A stretch of DNA of 64,000 bases from Tritrichomonas musculus (lineage: Eukaryota > Parabasalia > Tritrichomonadida > Tritrichomonadidae). Below are positions 10,701-19,735 of the stretch, piece by piece. The first letter of the stretch is position 1; the number at the start of each line of letters is the position of its first letter. The notes under the pieces were generated by a model. It saw only the letters and a program-made list of their open reading frames with translations. It was not told the origin of the DNA and searched no databases. Made by a program: the position numbers and the translations under genes. The stretch lies in NCBI GenBank assembly GCA_039105265.1, contig JAPFFF010000019.1, forward strand, positions 1,892,501 through 1,956,500. Reading direction: 5' to 3'.

Positions 10701-12404
10701 AACAATATTCATAAACAGAATTATTAAGAATATGAGGACAATATGGTAAAGAGACTCTTTTTGTAACAAATGATTTATGAAATTTACCATCACAAACCTT
10801 AATATGTGCTTTCATTCTATCACTATACTTTTTAAGATAAGCTTTTGATCTACATTTAGGACAAATCAACCATTTTGTTAAAGATTCTACACAATTAGGT
10901 TTAATATACATAATATGAATTATAGATTTAAATGTAAATAGTAAAGCTGAATGATAAATATCATTTTCATTATTTTTCCATATTTTTTTTATATCATATT
11001 GTTTTATTTTTTCATCATACTCATAAATATTGATGTTTAAATTATATTGTTTAGCTTCTTCTTTCATTTCATAATAATTAGTTCCTTGATAATTATCTAA
11101 TATATTTTGTGCTTTTATTCTATCTTCATTCTTCATATTATTTGAGTATGATATTCCATACTTTTGTAATAATAATTGTTTAGCTATTTGTGTTCTTCTT
11201 TTAACTAAAGCTTTCATTAAATCAGGATTCAAACAAATTGATAAAAATCTATACCAACAAAGTTTATCATCTATATTATCTGCTATTACTGATTTTGATT
11301 TAATAATTTCTTCAGGTAGACCTTCTATTTTCCCCGTTATTTTGATCATTCTTGAAACTGTAAATGATATTGATGAAACTATTGTTAATTTATTATTTGA
11401 TGATGTTGTTTCATATGATGAAAGAGTTGATTCAATATAAAGTTTAACAAGATTAAGATCTTTAGTGTTTTTAATAATAATTGGTATAGATGATTGATAG
11501 TTTTTCCATCTTATTTCTCTAGCTTCATAAGTATAAGTTTCTTCTCTAGTTTCAAGATCTAAATTATAAGTTTCAAATATACCTGATAATTGAAAATGAA
11601 TTTTAAAAGGTTTAAGCTCAGCTAGAAATACTTCTTGAAGTTTATCATAAATATCTTGTAATGAAGATATTTCATTGAAATAATAAATAATTATAGGCTT
11701 ATTTTTACTAACATCATTTCTTTCTACAGTCTTTGATGAAGAAAATTTATCATAATAGCTTAATTTTTCAACAGCTTTATCAAAATCATAAGGAATATTG
11801 ATAATTAAAAATCTTTATGCTTACTTTTAAAAGAATGATAATGTTTATTCAAATAATCATATAGTTCTTGATTTTCAGGTTCAAACTGTAGTAAATGATG
11901 TTGTTGTGATTTTATAAGCTTCATAGCTTCATCAAAAGCTTCTTTTGCAATTCTAATTTTTTCAGCTATTAATTTATTATTATCATTATTATTGTTATTG
12001 TTATTATCATCATTGATTTTTCTTCTTTTATTTAATTTTTCATGAGTATTCTTTCTAATTAATTCATCAAGTTTATTATCATATTTATACTGTTCTTTGT
12101 TAAAATGTCTGAAGAATTCATCATCTTGCTCTTTAATTTTACGAGATATATAGTTATTGATTTTTCTAAATGTAATTTTTGGTTCATTTAAACCTTCATT
12201 ATTAATATAGTCTGTTCTATTAAGATAATTACGTAAAGTTGATCTATTTGCTTGTGTATTCCCCCTTGTTTCATGAATATGTAAATTTGTGTGAAGTCTG
12301 TTATTAATTGTTTGAATCATTTCGACAACATAATCATTAATGATATAATCAGTTTGTGAAATAAAATCATTTTGTGTTAATTGAGTCATTTTTAGGAGAA
12401 ACAA
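7762..12404 (-). pseudogene. Protein-primed DNA polymerase B (Pol-2), broken
   Basis: The long open part (7909-11349) carries the family motifs: YDFETME (exonuclease I), GFNSSKFDSNLF (exo II), YNDNDVEMM (exo III), then a Cys/His module CYLC...LDRIDN..GHE.SNCKL (HNH-like), DFNSLYPS (pol A), KISMNGSYGYDG (pol B), and an ETDS in place of the usual DTDS motif (pol C), ending in KLKGVSLKKN. Upstream similarity to the Pol-A polymerase N-terminal region continues to 12404, including a poly-Asn run and a basic coiled coil, and downstream similarity continues to 7762. The gene is broken, about two or three breaks. Such enzymes copy linear DNA from a protein primer at the terminal repeats. Confidence 0.85.
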
Positions 12405-12411
12405 AAAATCA

Positions 12412-12564
12412 TTTTTGATTTATAACTTTATCATTAACAATCATTTATGATATTTGTTTGATTATTTTTAGCTTTATGTTGCAAATTGAGATATAGAGAA
12501 ATTGTATTAATCTATCGTAAAAAGTATATAGCTTGGCGCAACCTCTTTCTCATAAATTAGGGTT
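12412..12564. repeat. Pol-2 right terminal inverted repeat, inner part
   Basis: Reverse complement of the inner ~150 bp of the left repeat; the outer part is displaced to 37202-37662 by Pol-A. The final six bases are shared with the Pol-A duplication. Confidence 0.9.
12559..12564. repeat. Target-site duplication AGGGTT, left copy (Pol-A)
   Basis: AGGGTT precedes the Pol-A tip AGTAGTGATAG and recurs at 37196-37201 just after the other tip. It marks a clean insertion into the Pol-2 terminal repeat. Confidence 0.95.
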
Positions 12565-12762
12565 AGTAGTGATAGTGTATCAATAATCGGGGTCAGATAG
12601 AATCCACTTAAAACGCCCATAAATGGCCCATATTTGGGCCCATATTCGGGTTAAAATTCAAAATCCACATATGGGACCCATACCGCATACTACCCCAAAA
12701 CGCCCATAAAACGCCCATATTCGGGCCCATACAAATTCCAAAAATAGGCCGCATATAGACCA
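12565..12762. repeat. Pol-A left terminal inverted repeat, 198 bp
   Basis: Exact reverse complement, by eye, of 36998-37195. The interior is built of variants of a ~14-bp word (CGCCCATA, TGGGCCCAT), giving it a repetitive look. Replication by protein priming would start at its tip. Confidence 0.95.
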
Positions 12763-12834
12763 TATTTGGGGACTCAGATGATTTTGGGAAAACCTATTTT
12801 TATATTTGAATATTGATTTTTTATCGCATCCCAA

Positions 12835-13314
12835 AAGGAAGCCACTCCAAACCACCTCAATGTCTACGAATACATCAACACACTAGTAGCCATATCGCCA
12901 AAGCCCGATGGATTTGCAAAATGCAATTTCGCGATATTATGTGACAAGTTCCCATTCAACTTGAAGAACTCATTGTACCTTGCGAAGGTCCTATATGTAT
13001 CGCTACAGAATGATACTGAAACCATTAGATTCTACCCTAATAAGCTCAAGGAGATGGGCCTTGAATTTGTCAAATTGACATCCAATACTAGACGCAAATT
13101 GAGTGTCAACATGCAGGAGTTCTTCGTAAATGGGAATACCGAAAAGCAGGAATACAAGGAATACCCGTATTACAACTACTCGATTGAGAGAACCAATATA
13201 AATACCAAGGATCTCATTGCCAAATTACGTGAAAAATACAATATTGCAGAACCTGATGTATTCATCGGCAAGCATCAGGATTTGGTATTGGATGCTGACC
13301 CAGATTTTGCCTAA
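12835..13314 (+). pseudogene. Polinton 159-aa protein (Pol-A copy), 5' end degraded
   Basis: Nearly identical to the gene at 42184-42663 and related to 39253-39699. The family begins with VYEYINTL, has a conserved CNF..LC.K.P segment, a Y.AKVLY.SLQ core and a QEFFVNGNTEK block, and ends with a LREKYNI.EP segment. No known domain recognised; not an obvious adenovirus-type protease, since no His/Cys pattern is visible. It is the first gene inside the left end and overlaps the ATPase gene tail to tail by 4 bp. This copy looks broken (about one break). Confidence 0.65.
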
Positions 13315-14267
13315 ATCTTTGAGTACACCACTTGCATATCATGTTCAACTGTGTTCACCAATATGAAATCATGTCCAGATAAGGTCCTATATTTTTGCCA
13401 CAACTCCTCGAACTCACAAGGTATGCTCACCTGCTGATATATGTAATTGAGTTTCTGTCGCGAGAACCCATTGAATATGAAGAATGATGTGCAGTTATTT
13501 TTGTAATCGGTTGGAACACCCTTGAAGAACTGGATATTGATGTATACGATTGAGTTCTTATGACGCAACTGGGTGATATAGTTTGTGAAGTATGCTGATT
13601 TCAACAGCTTGCTCTTAATGAAGTCCTCGCACAGGATTATGGTGTTGAGTGGTACATTGGGTTTCCCGAGTTTGTTGATATGGAGGAACTCAAACATCTG
13701 CTGCAGCTTGGACTCGGTCGCAGACAAGTCTGCTCCAGCTGACGCTTCAACTGTAACCTTCCCAACTGTGCTATATTTGTTATACAACTCCTTCCATAAA
13801 TCGAGCTCCTTCAAATACCGTTCAGCATTACTATCAGCGACAACCTCAATGGGCAAGTTGATGAGCTCGCGTTGAGATTCAAATGTGGAATCATTTATAA
13901 TACCATTCTTACTCACATACACGATCATATGGAAGTTAGCGTTATTGAGTCTACTCATTTGAATGATATCGCGAATTACTGTGTGACTCTTGCCTTTGCC
14001 TTGTGATGCTACCAGTATGTTCAAAGTATTGTACCACGCATAGATCCCATTAGCGATTGGCCTTATGGATGCATTCGTGATTTTATCCCTATTCTTGGAA
14101 TAGGCCTCACTCATAGCCGCGTCAACATCGAATCTCTTGGAAACCGGTTGCTGCTTCTGGTACCTATCGAATGTATCAAAATCAATTGGATCTTCACTGG
14201 AACTGTCTGATAATTCAATAGATGTATAGTCGAAAAGGGTTGGTTGTAGGCGCTTGTAATATAACAT
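13311..14267 (-). CDS. FtsK/HerA-type DNA-packaging ATPase (A32-like), 318 aa
   Basis: Walker A is ASQGKGKSHT (residues 87-96) and Walker B is NTIILCEDF (208-216), in the arrangement of the A32/HerA packaging ATPases that pump DNA into capsids of Polintons, adenovirus-like relatives and large DNA viruses. An Arg/Gln-rich segment after Walker B (THYITQLRHKN region, about residue 233) fits the sensor part. The first ~75 residues are low-complexity acidic and lack family similarity. Start chosen at MLYYKRLQP, preceded by TTTATTTTTGATTAA. It carries ten residues (VEASAGADLS region) absent from the Pol-B copy, in a loop before Walker B. It is first in a minus-strand cluster with the membrane peptide, the Pro/Gln-rich protein and the capsid gene, all likely late particle genes. 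Confidence 0.88.
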   Translation of the reverse strand: MLYYKRLQPTLFDYTSIELSDSSSEDPIDFDTFDRYQKQQPVSKRFDVDAAMSEAYSKNRDKITNASIRPIANGIYAWYNTLNILVASQGKGKSHTVIRDIIQMSRLNNANFHMIVYVSKNGIINDSTFESQRELINLPIEVVADSNAERYLKELDLWKELYNKYSTVGKVTVEASAGADLSATESKLQQMFEFLHINKLGKPNVPLNTIILCEDFIKSKLLKSAYFTNYITQLRHKNSIVYINIQFFKGVPTDYKNNCTSFFIFNGFSRQKLNYIYQQVSIPCEFEELWQKYRTLSGHDFILVNTVEHDMQVVYSKI

Positions 14268-14286
14268 TTAATCAAAAATAAAGCTT

Positions 14287-14436
14287 TTACGCATATAGTG
14301 TGCGCCTCAGCTCATCGGTCAGCTCAGGTGGTTCATCTTCTGCTGTAAGTGATACCAGTAATAGCAGTTCAACTACATTGGTCACCAATATCAATCCCAA
14401 TAGTATATTCATAATGATTTCACTTGCGCTGACCAT
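14287..14436 (-). CDS. Single-pass membrane peptide, 49 aa (Pol-A)
   Basis: A very short frame with a hydrophobic helix at residues 7-31 (IIMNILLGLILVTNVVELLLLVSL) broken only by N and E, followed by an acidic tail. It sits between the ATPase and the Pro/Gln-rich gene with 10-20 bp spacing and is preceded by AAATTTGCATAA. The same frame with silent or mild changes is present in Pol-B (43606-43755), which supports it as a real gene. It may be a virion membrane or lysis-type peptide; the function is not known. Confidence 0.7.
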   Translation of the reverse strand: MVSASEIIMNILLGLILVTNVVELLLLVSLTAEDEPPELTDELRRTLYA

Positions 14437-14446
14437 TTATGCAAAT

Positions 14447-15067
14447 TTAAATACAAATTTTGAGTGATATCGAGTGTCTTATGAGCTCGGTCCATACATG
14501 GTTATATCCATATTTCAACTCATTGGATACCCCGTTTTTGGACACCAATATCTTATCGATTTTCATGTACTTCGAGTTTGAAACACAACCAGTGCACCCA
14601 CTATCCTCATTGATGACCAGCTCAACCTTGTCAGCCTTAGTGAGTATCTTAATGAGCTCCATCAGCGTATTGCTATGACACACTAGGTAGTTGTTCATCC
14701 TCAGTGGATTGGTCTCATAGATATTCAGCAATATCTCGAGGAATTTATTTTTGGTACCCAAGTCGTCAGTGTCGGGGTCTAATGAACGTTCGATGGGTGG
14801 ACTGTTTATTGGAGCAACTGATGGATATGGACCAGTTGTCGAGGCTGTAGTAAAATTTGCATCCTGTGTGCCAGTTTGAGTATATACCCCTTCGGGGTTT
14901 AGACCTTTAGTGTATCCCATTTGGGGTTGCATCTGTGGGACTTGAGGGTATGATACCGGTTGAACTGGTGGAGGTCTATTTGCAGCGATCTTAATATTCA
15001 CATTCTGCTCTTGCTTAACACTCGCATCATTCTCACTTGATAGAATTCTAGCCTTATGGAGAGACAT
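14447..15067 (-). CDS. Pro/Gln-rich protein, 206 aa (Pol-A)
   Basis: The N-terminal half is rich in Pro, Gln, Thr and Ser (residues 30-95, PPPVQPVSYPQVPQMQPQM) and looks disordered. The C-terminal ~110 residues look globular, with a NKFLEILLNIYETNPLRMNN helix, a CTGC pair and a closing KYGYNHVWTELIRHSI. The ATG at 15067 is preferred (MSLHKAR), preceded by AAATATTTTTGCACTTTGGAA. It lies 42 bp downstream of the capsid gene on the same strand. The position next to capsid and ATPase makes a minor virion protein likely, but I recognise no fold. Confidence 0.7.
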   Translation of the reverse strand: MSLHKARILSSENDASVKQEQNVNIKIAANRPPPVQPVSYPQVPQMQPQMGYTKGLNPEGVYTQTGTQDANFTTASTTGPYPSVAPINSPPIERSLDPDTDDLGTKNKFLEILLNIYETNPLRMNNYLVCHSNTLMELIKILTKADKVELVINEDSGCTGCVSNSKYMKIDKILVSKNGVSNELKYGYNHVWTELIRHSISLKICI

Positions 15068-15109
15068 TTCCAAAGTGCAAAAATATTTTTACCACTAATA
15101 CCATATTTC

Positions 15110-17062
15110 TTATGCCATTTCTGGATCAACTTGTGAGCCAGCTGGTGATTCATCATCGATATATTCAAGGCCATCGAGTGAGAGCTTGAAGTAGGTGTCT
15201 CTGCATAAACAGAGTTGGACAGGTGGTGGTCTAACAATGGCTCCACTTGGTTCGATAATCTTGTAATATGTATCATTATCACCAGTGAATATTGGTTGAC
15301 CATTGACTTGAATTTGGATATTGCCTTTGCCACCATCTAAGCCATCATAACAGTATCCAGCAGATGCACGTTCAGTTTGGACATCGAATACAAATGATGT
15401 GGCATCACTCAATGTATTGCGATATCGGACACCATTTTCATCGTTCTTGGGCATGGTGAAGCTATCTTCGAATTCCTTTGAACATTGGAGTGTGATACCA
15501 TCGAGGTCTCCAGCTGTTAATTGGCTTTCGAAGAATCTGGCGCCAATGGTACTGACATTCTCATCTGGGAAGTTCTTACCACCAATATTCAAAAAGCAGT
15601 TTTGGTAAACCGGATTCTCAAATACAGTCAAATCATTGTGGTGCTTGGGGAACAACAATGACATGCTTGTGACATTGATTAATGGGATATTCAATGTAGA
15701 CTTGATTCCGTTAGCGGCAGCTGCAATTGGAAATGCATGGTAATCTACCTTTTGAGATGGGATTACTAGGCCTTCACGTAATATGGATTCAATGCTTGCA
15801 CGAGTGGCTTCACAAACACCATAGCCTTGCATGTTGGACTTACAGAGAGTGATGGTCATTCGGTTAACAGTGAGTGTTGCTGGTTGTGATGAGTAATGGG
15901 CACTCATCAATTTATTAGCTTCGGTTTTAGATACGAAATTGACGTAGACATGACCTGCATGTGATGGTTGAGGTAATTTACCATGTTCTTTGGTATAATG
16001 AGCTTGGCAAATTGCTTTATTATCATCAGTCTTTTCAATTCCAAGTTCAGTAAACTCTTCATCTGTAAATGCAAAGATTAATGAACAATTTTCAATCAGA
16101 TCATCGAAATCACCTCCAGATGCAGATACGTATTGTTCTCTAACTTCATACTTCAATTGATATTTAGTTGGTGTTGGTTCGGGAGATGGTGGATTTGGAT
16201 TATCACCAGGTCCTGGGATGATAGCCTCATTACCGATTTGAGTGAATTGGTGTTTGAGATGTCCATGTGCTTTGATTTGTTTGAGTTTATCGAGTTCCTC
16301 TGGGGATACGGTATCATTATCTTCTAGGAATGCCTTGGCTTCAGCAACCGTGTATGGGTCAATGGCAGCCCAAACAAGACCAGCTGGACTGACTTGGAAT
16401 CTAATGGATAAATCACCAATGATTCCGTTAGGGAATAAGTCGAATGCCTGTAATGCAAGCAAGTCATCAAATGGTACATTCAAGTCGAATTCGGTTGTGG
16501 TCTTACCACCATCCTTGAAGCTATTGAGATTAACGTATGAACCAGCATGAGTTTGACTGTAATTGCTGATGTTCTCCCATAAGCTGTGAACGAATCGGCG
16601 ACGCATCTTCTCAGTCTCTGGTTTCAAAACCGAGTATAGGAAGCCCTCGCGAATGCATTCATTTTGCTGATATCCGACATTGACATTGTTATGGAGAATC
16701 TCGAGCCTGTCAAACAATTGGTTCGAGGACTTGAATCCAACAAACAGTTTATAGAAGTTATTTGGATCATTGATCTCTTGCAATTTGGCCAAATCGGTGT
16801 TCAATTGCAAATCGAGTTTGATGTGGAATGTGAGGAAGCCTTTGTCGATATCGCTAATGAAGTGGTCGGGGTGTGTTAATGAAATCTGTGAGTACTGGCC
16901 TTGGTGAAATGGGGCTGGCTGGTCATGGCAATCGACAGTTCTAAATGAGAAGCTTCTGGTACCATCATTCACATTGATGATATTTCGCATCTTCTGGAAT
17001 GTGTCATTGACATTCCCAACCTCGTATTTCAAATTGTGAGCTCTTTCGTTCCTGTATCTCAT
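15110..17062 (-). CDS. Polinton major capsid protein, 650 aa (Pol-A)
   Basis: Recognised from its place next to the packaging ATPase and from four related copies in the window (Pol-1, Pol-3, Pol-B). Notable segments: RTVDCHDQPAPFHQGQ and DKGFLTFHIKL early; LWENISNYSQ; a Pro-rich loop (PGPGDNPNPPSPEPTPT); NDLTVFENPVYQN; RNTLSDATSF; and ND.YYK......PPPVQLC..DTYF near the end. The length and two similar beta-rich halves fit a double jelly-roll protein. Start set at MRYRNERAHN, as in the relatives (MLYRNDRAHN in Pol-3); a longer reading from 17092 would run into the divergent promoter. It is transcribed away from the small virion-type peptide gene across 47 bp. Confidence 0.8.
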   Translation of the reverse strand: MRYRNERAHNLKYEVGNVNDTFQKMRNIINVNDGTRSFSFRTVDCHDQPAPFHQGQYSQISLTHPDHFISDIDKGFLTFHIKLDLQLNTDLAKLQEINDPNNFYKLFVGFKSSNQLFDRLEILHNNVNVGYQQNECIREGFLYSVLKPETEKMRRRFVHSLWENISNYSQTHAGSYVNLNSFKDGGKTTTEFDLNVPFDDLLALQAFDLFPNGIIGDLSIRFQVSPAGLVWAAIDPYTVAEAKAFLEDNDTVSPEELDKLKQIKAHGHLKHQFTQIGNEAIIPGPGDNPNPPSPEPTPTKYQLKYEVREQYVSASGGDFDDLIENCSLIFAFTDEEFTELGIEKTDDNKAICQAHYTKEHGKLPQPSHAGHVYVNFVSKTEANKLMSAHYSSQPATLTVNRMTITLCKSNMQGYGVCEATRASIESILREGLVIPSQKVDYHAFPIAAAANGIKSTLNIPLINVTSMSLLFPKHHNDLTVFENPVYQNCFLNIGGKNFPDENVSTIGARFFESQLTAGDLDGITLQCSKEFEDSFTMPKNDENGVRYRNTLSDATSFVFDVQTERASAGYCYDGLDGGKGNIQIQVNGQPIFTGDNDTYYKIIEPSGAIVRPPPVQLCLCRDTYFKLSLDGLEYIDDESPAGSQVDPEMA

Positions 17063-17109
17063 TTTGTATCTTGGAAAAAAGCTTGAAATCACATTTTTGT
17101 ATATACCAA
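17063..17109. promoter_or_regulatory. Compact divergent promoter, capsid / minor peptide (Pol-A)
   Basis: Only 47 bp separate two start codons facing outward, so both promoters must overlap. Each start has a T-run close by (TTTTTGTATATACCAA before the plus gene; CAAGCTTTTTTCCAAGATACAAA before the minus gene). The arrangement is kept in Pol-B (46382-46428), Pol-1 (38021-38091) and Pol-3 (41389-41442). Confidence 0.55.
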
Positions 17110-17361
17110 ATGGGTATTGGCATCTTCAAGAAGATTAAGAACGCTTTCAAGAACGTCGGTAGTAAGCTCAAGAATGCAGCTCAAACTGTCATCCGCAACA
17201 TCCCAAGGGCAGTTGATATTGGAAAGGGGATCATCAATAAGATCAAACCAATCGCCGACTTCATACCAGGTGTTGGACCAGTTGTAGACACCATCAGCAC
17301 TGGACTCAATTACGTAAGCAAAGCTAATGATATAGGCAAATCCATACTGGACAAGGTTTGA
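17110..17361 (+). CDS. Small amphipathic virion-type peptide, 83 aa (Pol-A)
   Basis: Starts MGIGIFKKIKNAFKNVGSKL, an amphipathic basic helix with two Gly at the tip, followed by more basic helices and a hydrophobic centre IPGVGPVVDTI. Counterparts in Pol-3 (41134-41388) and Pol-1 (38092-38439) keep the basic start and the Gly/Val centre. Small basic or amphipathic peptides next to the capsid gene are typical of adenovirus- and Polinton-like particles, where they bind DNA or break membranes; that role is inferred. The ATG at 17110 is chosen over 17071 because relatives begin here. Confidence 0.7.
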   Translation: MGIGIFKKIKNAFKNVGSKLKNAAQTVIRNIPRAVDIGKGIINKIKPIADFIPGVGPVVDTISTGLNYVSKANDIGKSILDKV

Positions 17362-17411
17362 TCATCATAGAATATCCACATACATATGAATATATTTTTG
17401 TCCGTTTTGAA

Positions 17412-17873
17412 ATGAATACGGATAATATGAAATATATAGCGCATTGCGATATCAGGGTTATAAATGATAACAAGATGGAGCAACGCACGTTCAACTCAGT
17501 AGAGGAGTTCGACCTGTTCTACCAGAAGTACAAGGATATGTTCAATGAGAAGACCACCAATTACCTCAATAAAACCTACAAAATAATCACCCCCGAATGC
17601 GAGTACAGGATTACCAAACGCACTGGCAAGGATGGCTCCAGTAATGTGTTTCTCAAGAAGATCACCAAGCAAGCCGATAGTGACAACCTGGTGGAGATCC
17701 AATTTGCAAGCATTCGAGCTGACATCAATGCATTGCAGTCAACAGTAGATGAATACACCAAGCGGATTACCACTCTGGAGAACACCATTGGCGTGATCAC
17801 CACAAAAATAAATCAGCTCACCAGTACTGTGAATGAGTGTACTGATGCAGTGAACAGCCTCCTGAGGCATTAG
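17412..17873 (+). CDS. Coiled-coil protein with conserved N-terminal domain, 153 aa (Pol-A)
   Basis: Residues ~10-70 form a compact domain (FNSVEEFDLFYQKYKDMF, TTNYLNKTYKI, YRITKRTGKDG, VFLKKI) shared with 38495, 40627 and 46731. The rest has regular hydrophobic spacing (IQFASIRADINALQSTVDEYTKRITTLENTI) typical of a long coiled coil, so it probably forms a trimer or dimer with a globular head. It follows the amphipathic peptide gene and converges with the next gene, overlapping by 4 bp. A spike- or fibre-like virion part is possible but unproven. Confidence 0.7.
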   Translation: MNTDNMKYIAHCDIRVINDNKMEQRTFNSVEEFDLFYQKYKDMFNEKTTNYLNKTYKIITPECEYRITKRTGKDGSSNVFLKKITKQADSDNLVEIQFASIRADINALQSTVDEYTKRITTLENTIGVITTKINQLTSTVNECTDAVNSLLRH

Positions 17874-18124
17874 ATCTTGGAATTATTTGGGATTACCTGG
17901 TGATTGAGTGAGTGGTGTAGAGTTGATGATGTTGACTTGATGATTGGGTCATGCACAACACACCCCTTATCTTCATATTTTGGGACTGTGGGTTTGGTAC
18001 AACTCATAGTTCGCCTATTTCGCATGTGGCGTTCCAGGTGATTGAAATACGTAAGCCCATTTGAATCTCTTAATACACGGCGTTCCTCATAAGAATTGCA
18101 TTCCTGCGCTTTCGCGTACGACAT
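17870..18124 (-). CDS. Small conserved Polinton protein, 84 aa (Pol-A)
   Basis: Basic, His/Asn-rich, no known domain. Related to the 75-aa protein at 47162-47389 (which lacks nine residues near the start) and, more weakly, to 40435-40668, sharing NHLERHM/FDRLQLTM, KPTVP/APTVK and a LNHQ/LNHS tail. It is encoded opposite to its neighbours: convergent with the coiled-coil gene and divergent, across 34 bp, from the 77-aa gene. Confidence 0.65.
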   Translation of the reverse strand: MSYAKAQECNSYEERRVLRDSNGLTYFNHLERHMRNRRTMSCTKPTVPKYEDKGCVVHDPIIKSTSSTLHHSLNHQVIPNNSKI

Positions 18125-18158
18125 TTAATCTTGAAAAAACACTTTTTTTCATATCTAA
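18125..18158. promoter_or_regulatory. 34-bp divergent promoter (Pol-A)
   Basis: Separates outward-facing starts of the 84-aa and 77-aa genes. It is almost only A and T with T-runs pointing to both starts and ends in TAAATG on both sides. The same spacer is kept in Pol-B (47390-47423). Confidence 0.5.
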
Positions 18159-18392
18159 ATGACTGAATTGGGAGAATACAAGAAGGAGATTCCAGAGCTG
18201 AAGCGCATCAAACACGATCTCAAGGAGAAGTGCTATATGTATAAGGGCCACCTCAATAACATCAAAGGGGGTATGCTGGGTAGCAATGGACTAGCCGTTC
18301 GTGAATCACTGATTGAGGATATCAATAGTCTGAAGGAGAAGGTCGCCAAACTCGAGAATGAGCTCGCTGAATTATCAAGCGATAACCGCTAA
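18159..18392 (+). CDS. Short coiled-coil protein, 77 aa (Pol-A)
   Basis: Almost entirely helical with Leu/Ile heptads (YKKEIPELKRIKHDLKEKC; INSLKEKVAKLENELAEL). A GMLGSNGLAVRESL segment in the centre is invariant in Pol-A, Pol-B and Pol-3 (40193-40420), so it is likely the functional site. No known family recognised. Followed by a hairpin module and then the integrase gene. Confidence 0.7.
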   Translation: MTELGEYKKEIPELKRIKHDLKEKCYMYKGHLNNIKGGMLGSNGLAVRESLIEDINSLKEKVAKLENELAELSSDNR

Positions 18393-18394
18393 AT

Positions 18395-18478
18395 ATGGGG
18401 TGTGGTAGAATTCTACCAGACCCAGATTTCATGGAGATAACCACTAAATATGGGGTCTACGGGAATTCCAGCAGACCG
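18395..18478. repeat. Hairpin module between 77-aa and integrase genes (Pol-A)
   Basis: Two hairpins, GGTAGAATTCTACC (18404-18417) inside a longer palindrome with CAGACC, and GTCTACGGGAATTCC..GCAGAC (18456-18476), flank a linker ATTTCATGGAGATAACC. The whole module recurs in inverted orientation at 29572-29655. May act as a terminator for the preceding plus-strand genes; the hairpins also look mobile. Confidence 0.7.
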
Positions 18479-18505
18479 ATTGAGACCACTATTTTTGCAC
18501 ATTAA

Positions 18506-19732
18506 ATGACTGACAACAGGAAATCGTTCAAGATATTCGACAATGAGTACAATTCGCTGCTCAAGTACCCCTTCAAATCCAAGATATCAAAACTGGACCC
18601 ATCGCAGTTCATCATCAACCCAGAAACTCATCATGAGCCATTCGTGAAGGACTTCAAATTGAAATCATGCAGTCCCTATTCAAAACCGGATTTCTCATTG
18701 GAACCCGGATGTTGGGAAGTCGATTTGATGTTTGCGAATTACACCACAAGGGCTAATGGAACCGAGTCCGTGGTAGTCCATGAAACCATTTACCTCATCA
18801 TGGTGAATGTCAACACACGGTACCTAATTGTGGAACCGCTTAAGAACAGACTAGCTGATACCATCAAGACCGCATACACCAAAATCATTCTTGAGAAATA
18901 TGATGACTTCAAATTCAATACCATCAAATGCGATGGTGAGAATAACCTACTCAAAGTGCTTGATATACTTGGCCGCTACAATCCATCCAGAAATAAATAC
19001 AGAGGTACCAAAAATGTGTTGATTGACCGCAATGCAGTGATTGTCGATAAATCCAAACACAACAACGCTCACAAAATCGTTGATGCAACCATCAGGACAC
19101 TCCGTAATGCATTCGGTTTAGATAATCGTCGGATTGGAGACCCATACCTGATGCAACAGATGGTCCACTTCTATAACAACACACCACATCGGTCTCTACG
19201 AATGCCCAATCCCAATTATCCAGGTGATGGAACCCAATATGACCCGTATCTAGCAAGGGTACCAAAGTGGATATACTACACACCCAATCAAATGCAGCAC
19301 AACCCAGATTTGGAATGGAGATACATCAGGGATTGCCAACGGCGGCTACGTCGAGTCAAAAATAATATGCAAATGGGTGGACTACTGAGCTATCACAAGG
19401 GCAATATCATATTGGTCCATTACGATACATCCAAAACTGAGAAGAAGCATGAGAAGCATAGGCGCATATTCAATGAGATTGCCGAATTCATAAGATACCA
19501 TAATGGGAACGTCGAATGTAAACTGCTGAAGCCATATCATAGATTCCAGTTGAATGATGATAATCAAGCAGGAACTGCGTTCTATGTACCGTATACCAAA
19601 ACCAAAACTGGTCGAACGCCTAAGACTGATGATGAGCGAGCTACCGTAACTGTCCCCATTATTTATACCCGATTCGTGGCACCCAATTATGCATCGCTAG
19701 GTAAAGACTATAAGCAGTACTTTGCTATCTAA
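18506..19732 (+). CDS. Retroviral-type (rve) integrase, 408 aa (Pol-A)
   Basis: The catalytic core begins at CWEVDLMF (Asp73) and continues YLIMVNVNTRYLIVEPLKNRLADT, the RNase-H-like strands typical of rve integrases. The second acidic residue is Asp143 in IKCDGEN; the third is probably Asp193 in KIVDATIRTLR, the position where many relatives have Glu; both copies in the window share it. A basic region (RDCQRRLRRVKNN, about residue 290) and a beta-rich tail (FYVPYTKTKTGR) follow. It would join the element's ends to target DNA and leave 6-bp duplications, as seen around Pol-A. The start is preceded by CTATTTTTGCACATTAA. The next gene begins four bases after its stop. Confidence 0.85.
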   Translation: MTDNRKSFKIFDNEYNSLLKYPFKSKISKLDPSQFIINPETHHEPFVKDFKLKSCSPYSKPDFSLEPGCWEVDLMFANYTTRANGTESVVVHETIYLIMVNVNTRYLIVEPLKNRLADTIKTAYTKIILEKYDDFKFNTIKCDGENNLLKVLDILGRYNPSRNKYRGTKNVLIDRNAVIVDKSKHNNAHKIVDATIRTLRNAFGLDNRRIGDPYLMQQMVHFYNNTPHRSLRMPNPNYPGDGTQYDPYLARVPKWIYYTPNQMQHNPDLEWRYIRDCQRRLRRVKNNMQMGGLLSYHKGNIILVHYDTSKTEKKHEKHRRIFNEIAEFIRYHNGNVECKLLKPYHRFQLNDDNQAGTAFYVPYTKTKTGRTPKTDDERATVTVPIIYTRFVAPNYASLGKDYKQYFAI

Positions 19733-19735
19733 TAA

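Noticed and set aside
12658-12855. A short gene across the Pol-A left terminal repeat
   Set aside because: It consists of translated terminal repeat sequence and appears again at the other end; no start context.
12835-13314. Adenovirus-type maturation protease for the 159-aa family
   Set aside because: No His/Asp/Cys pattern conserved among the three copies; left as unknown.
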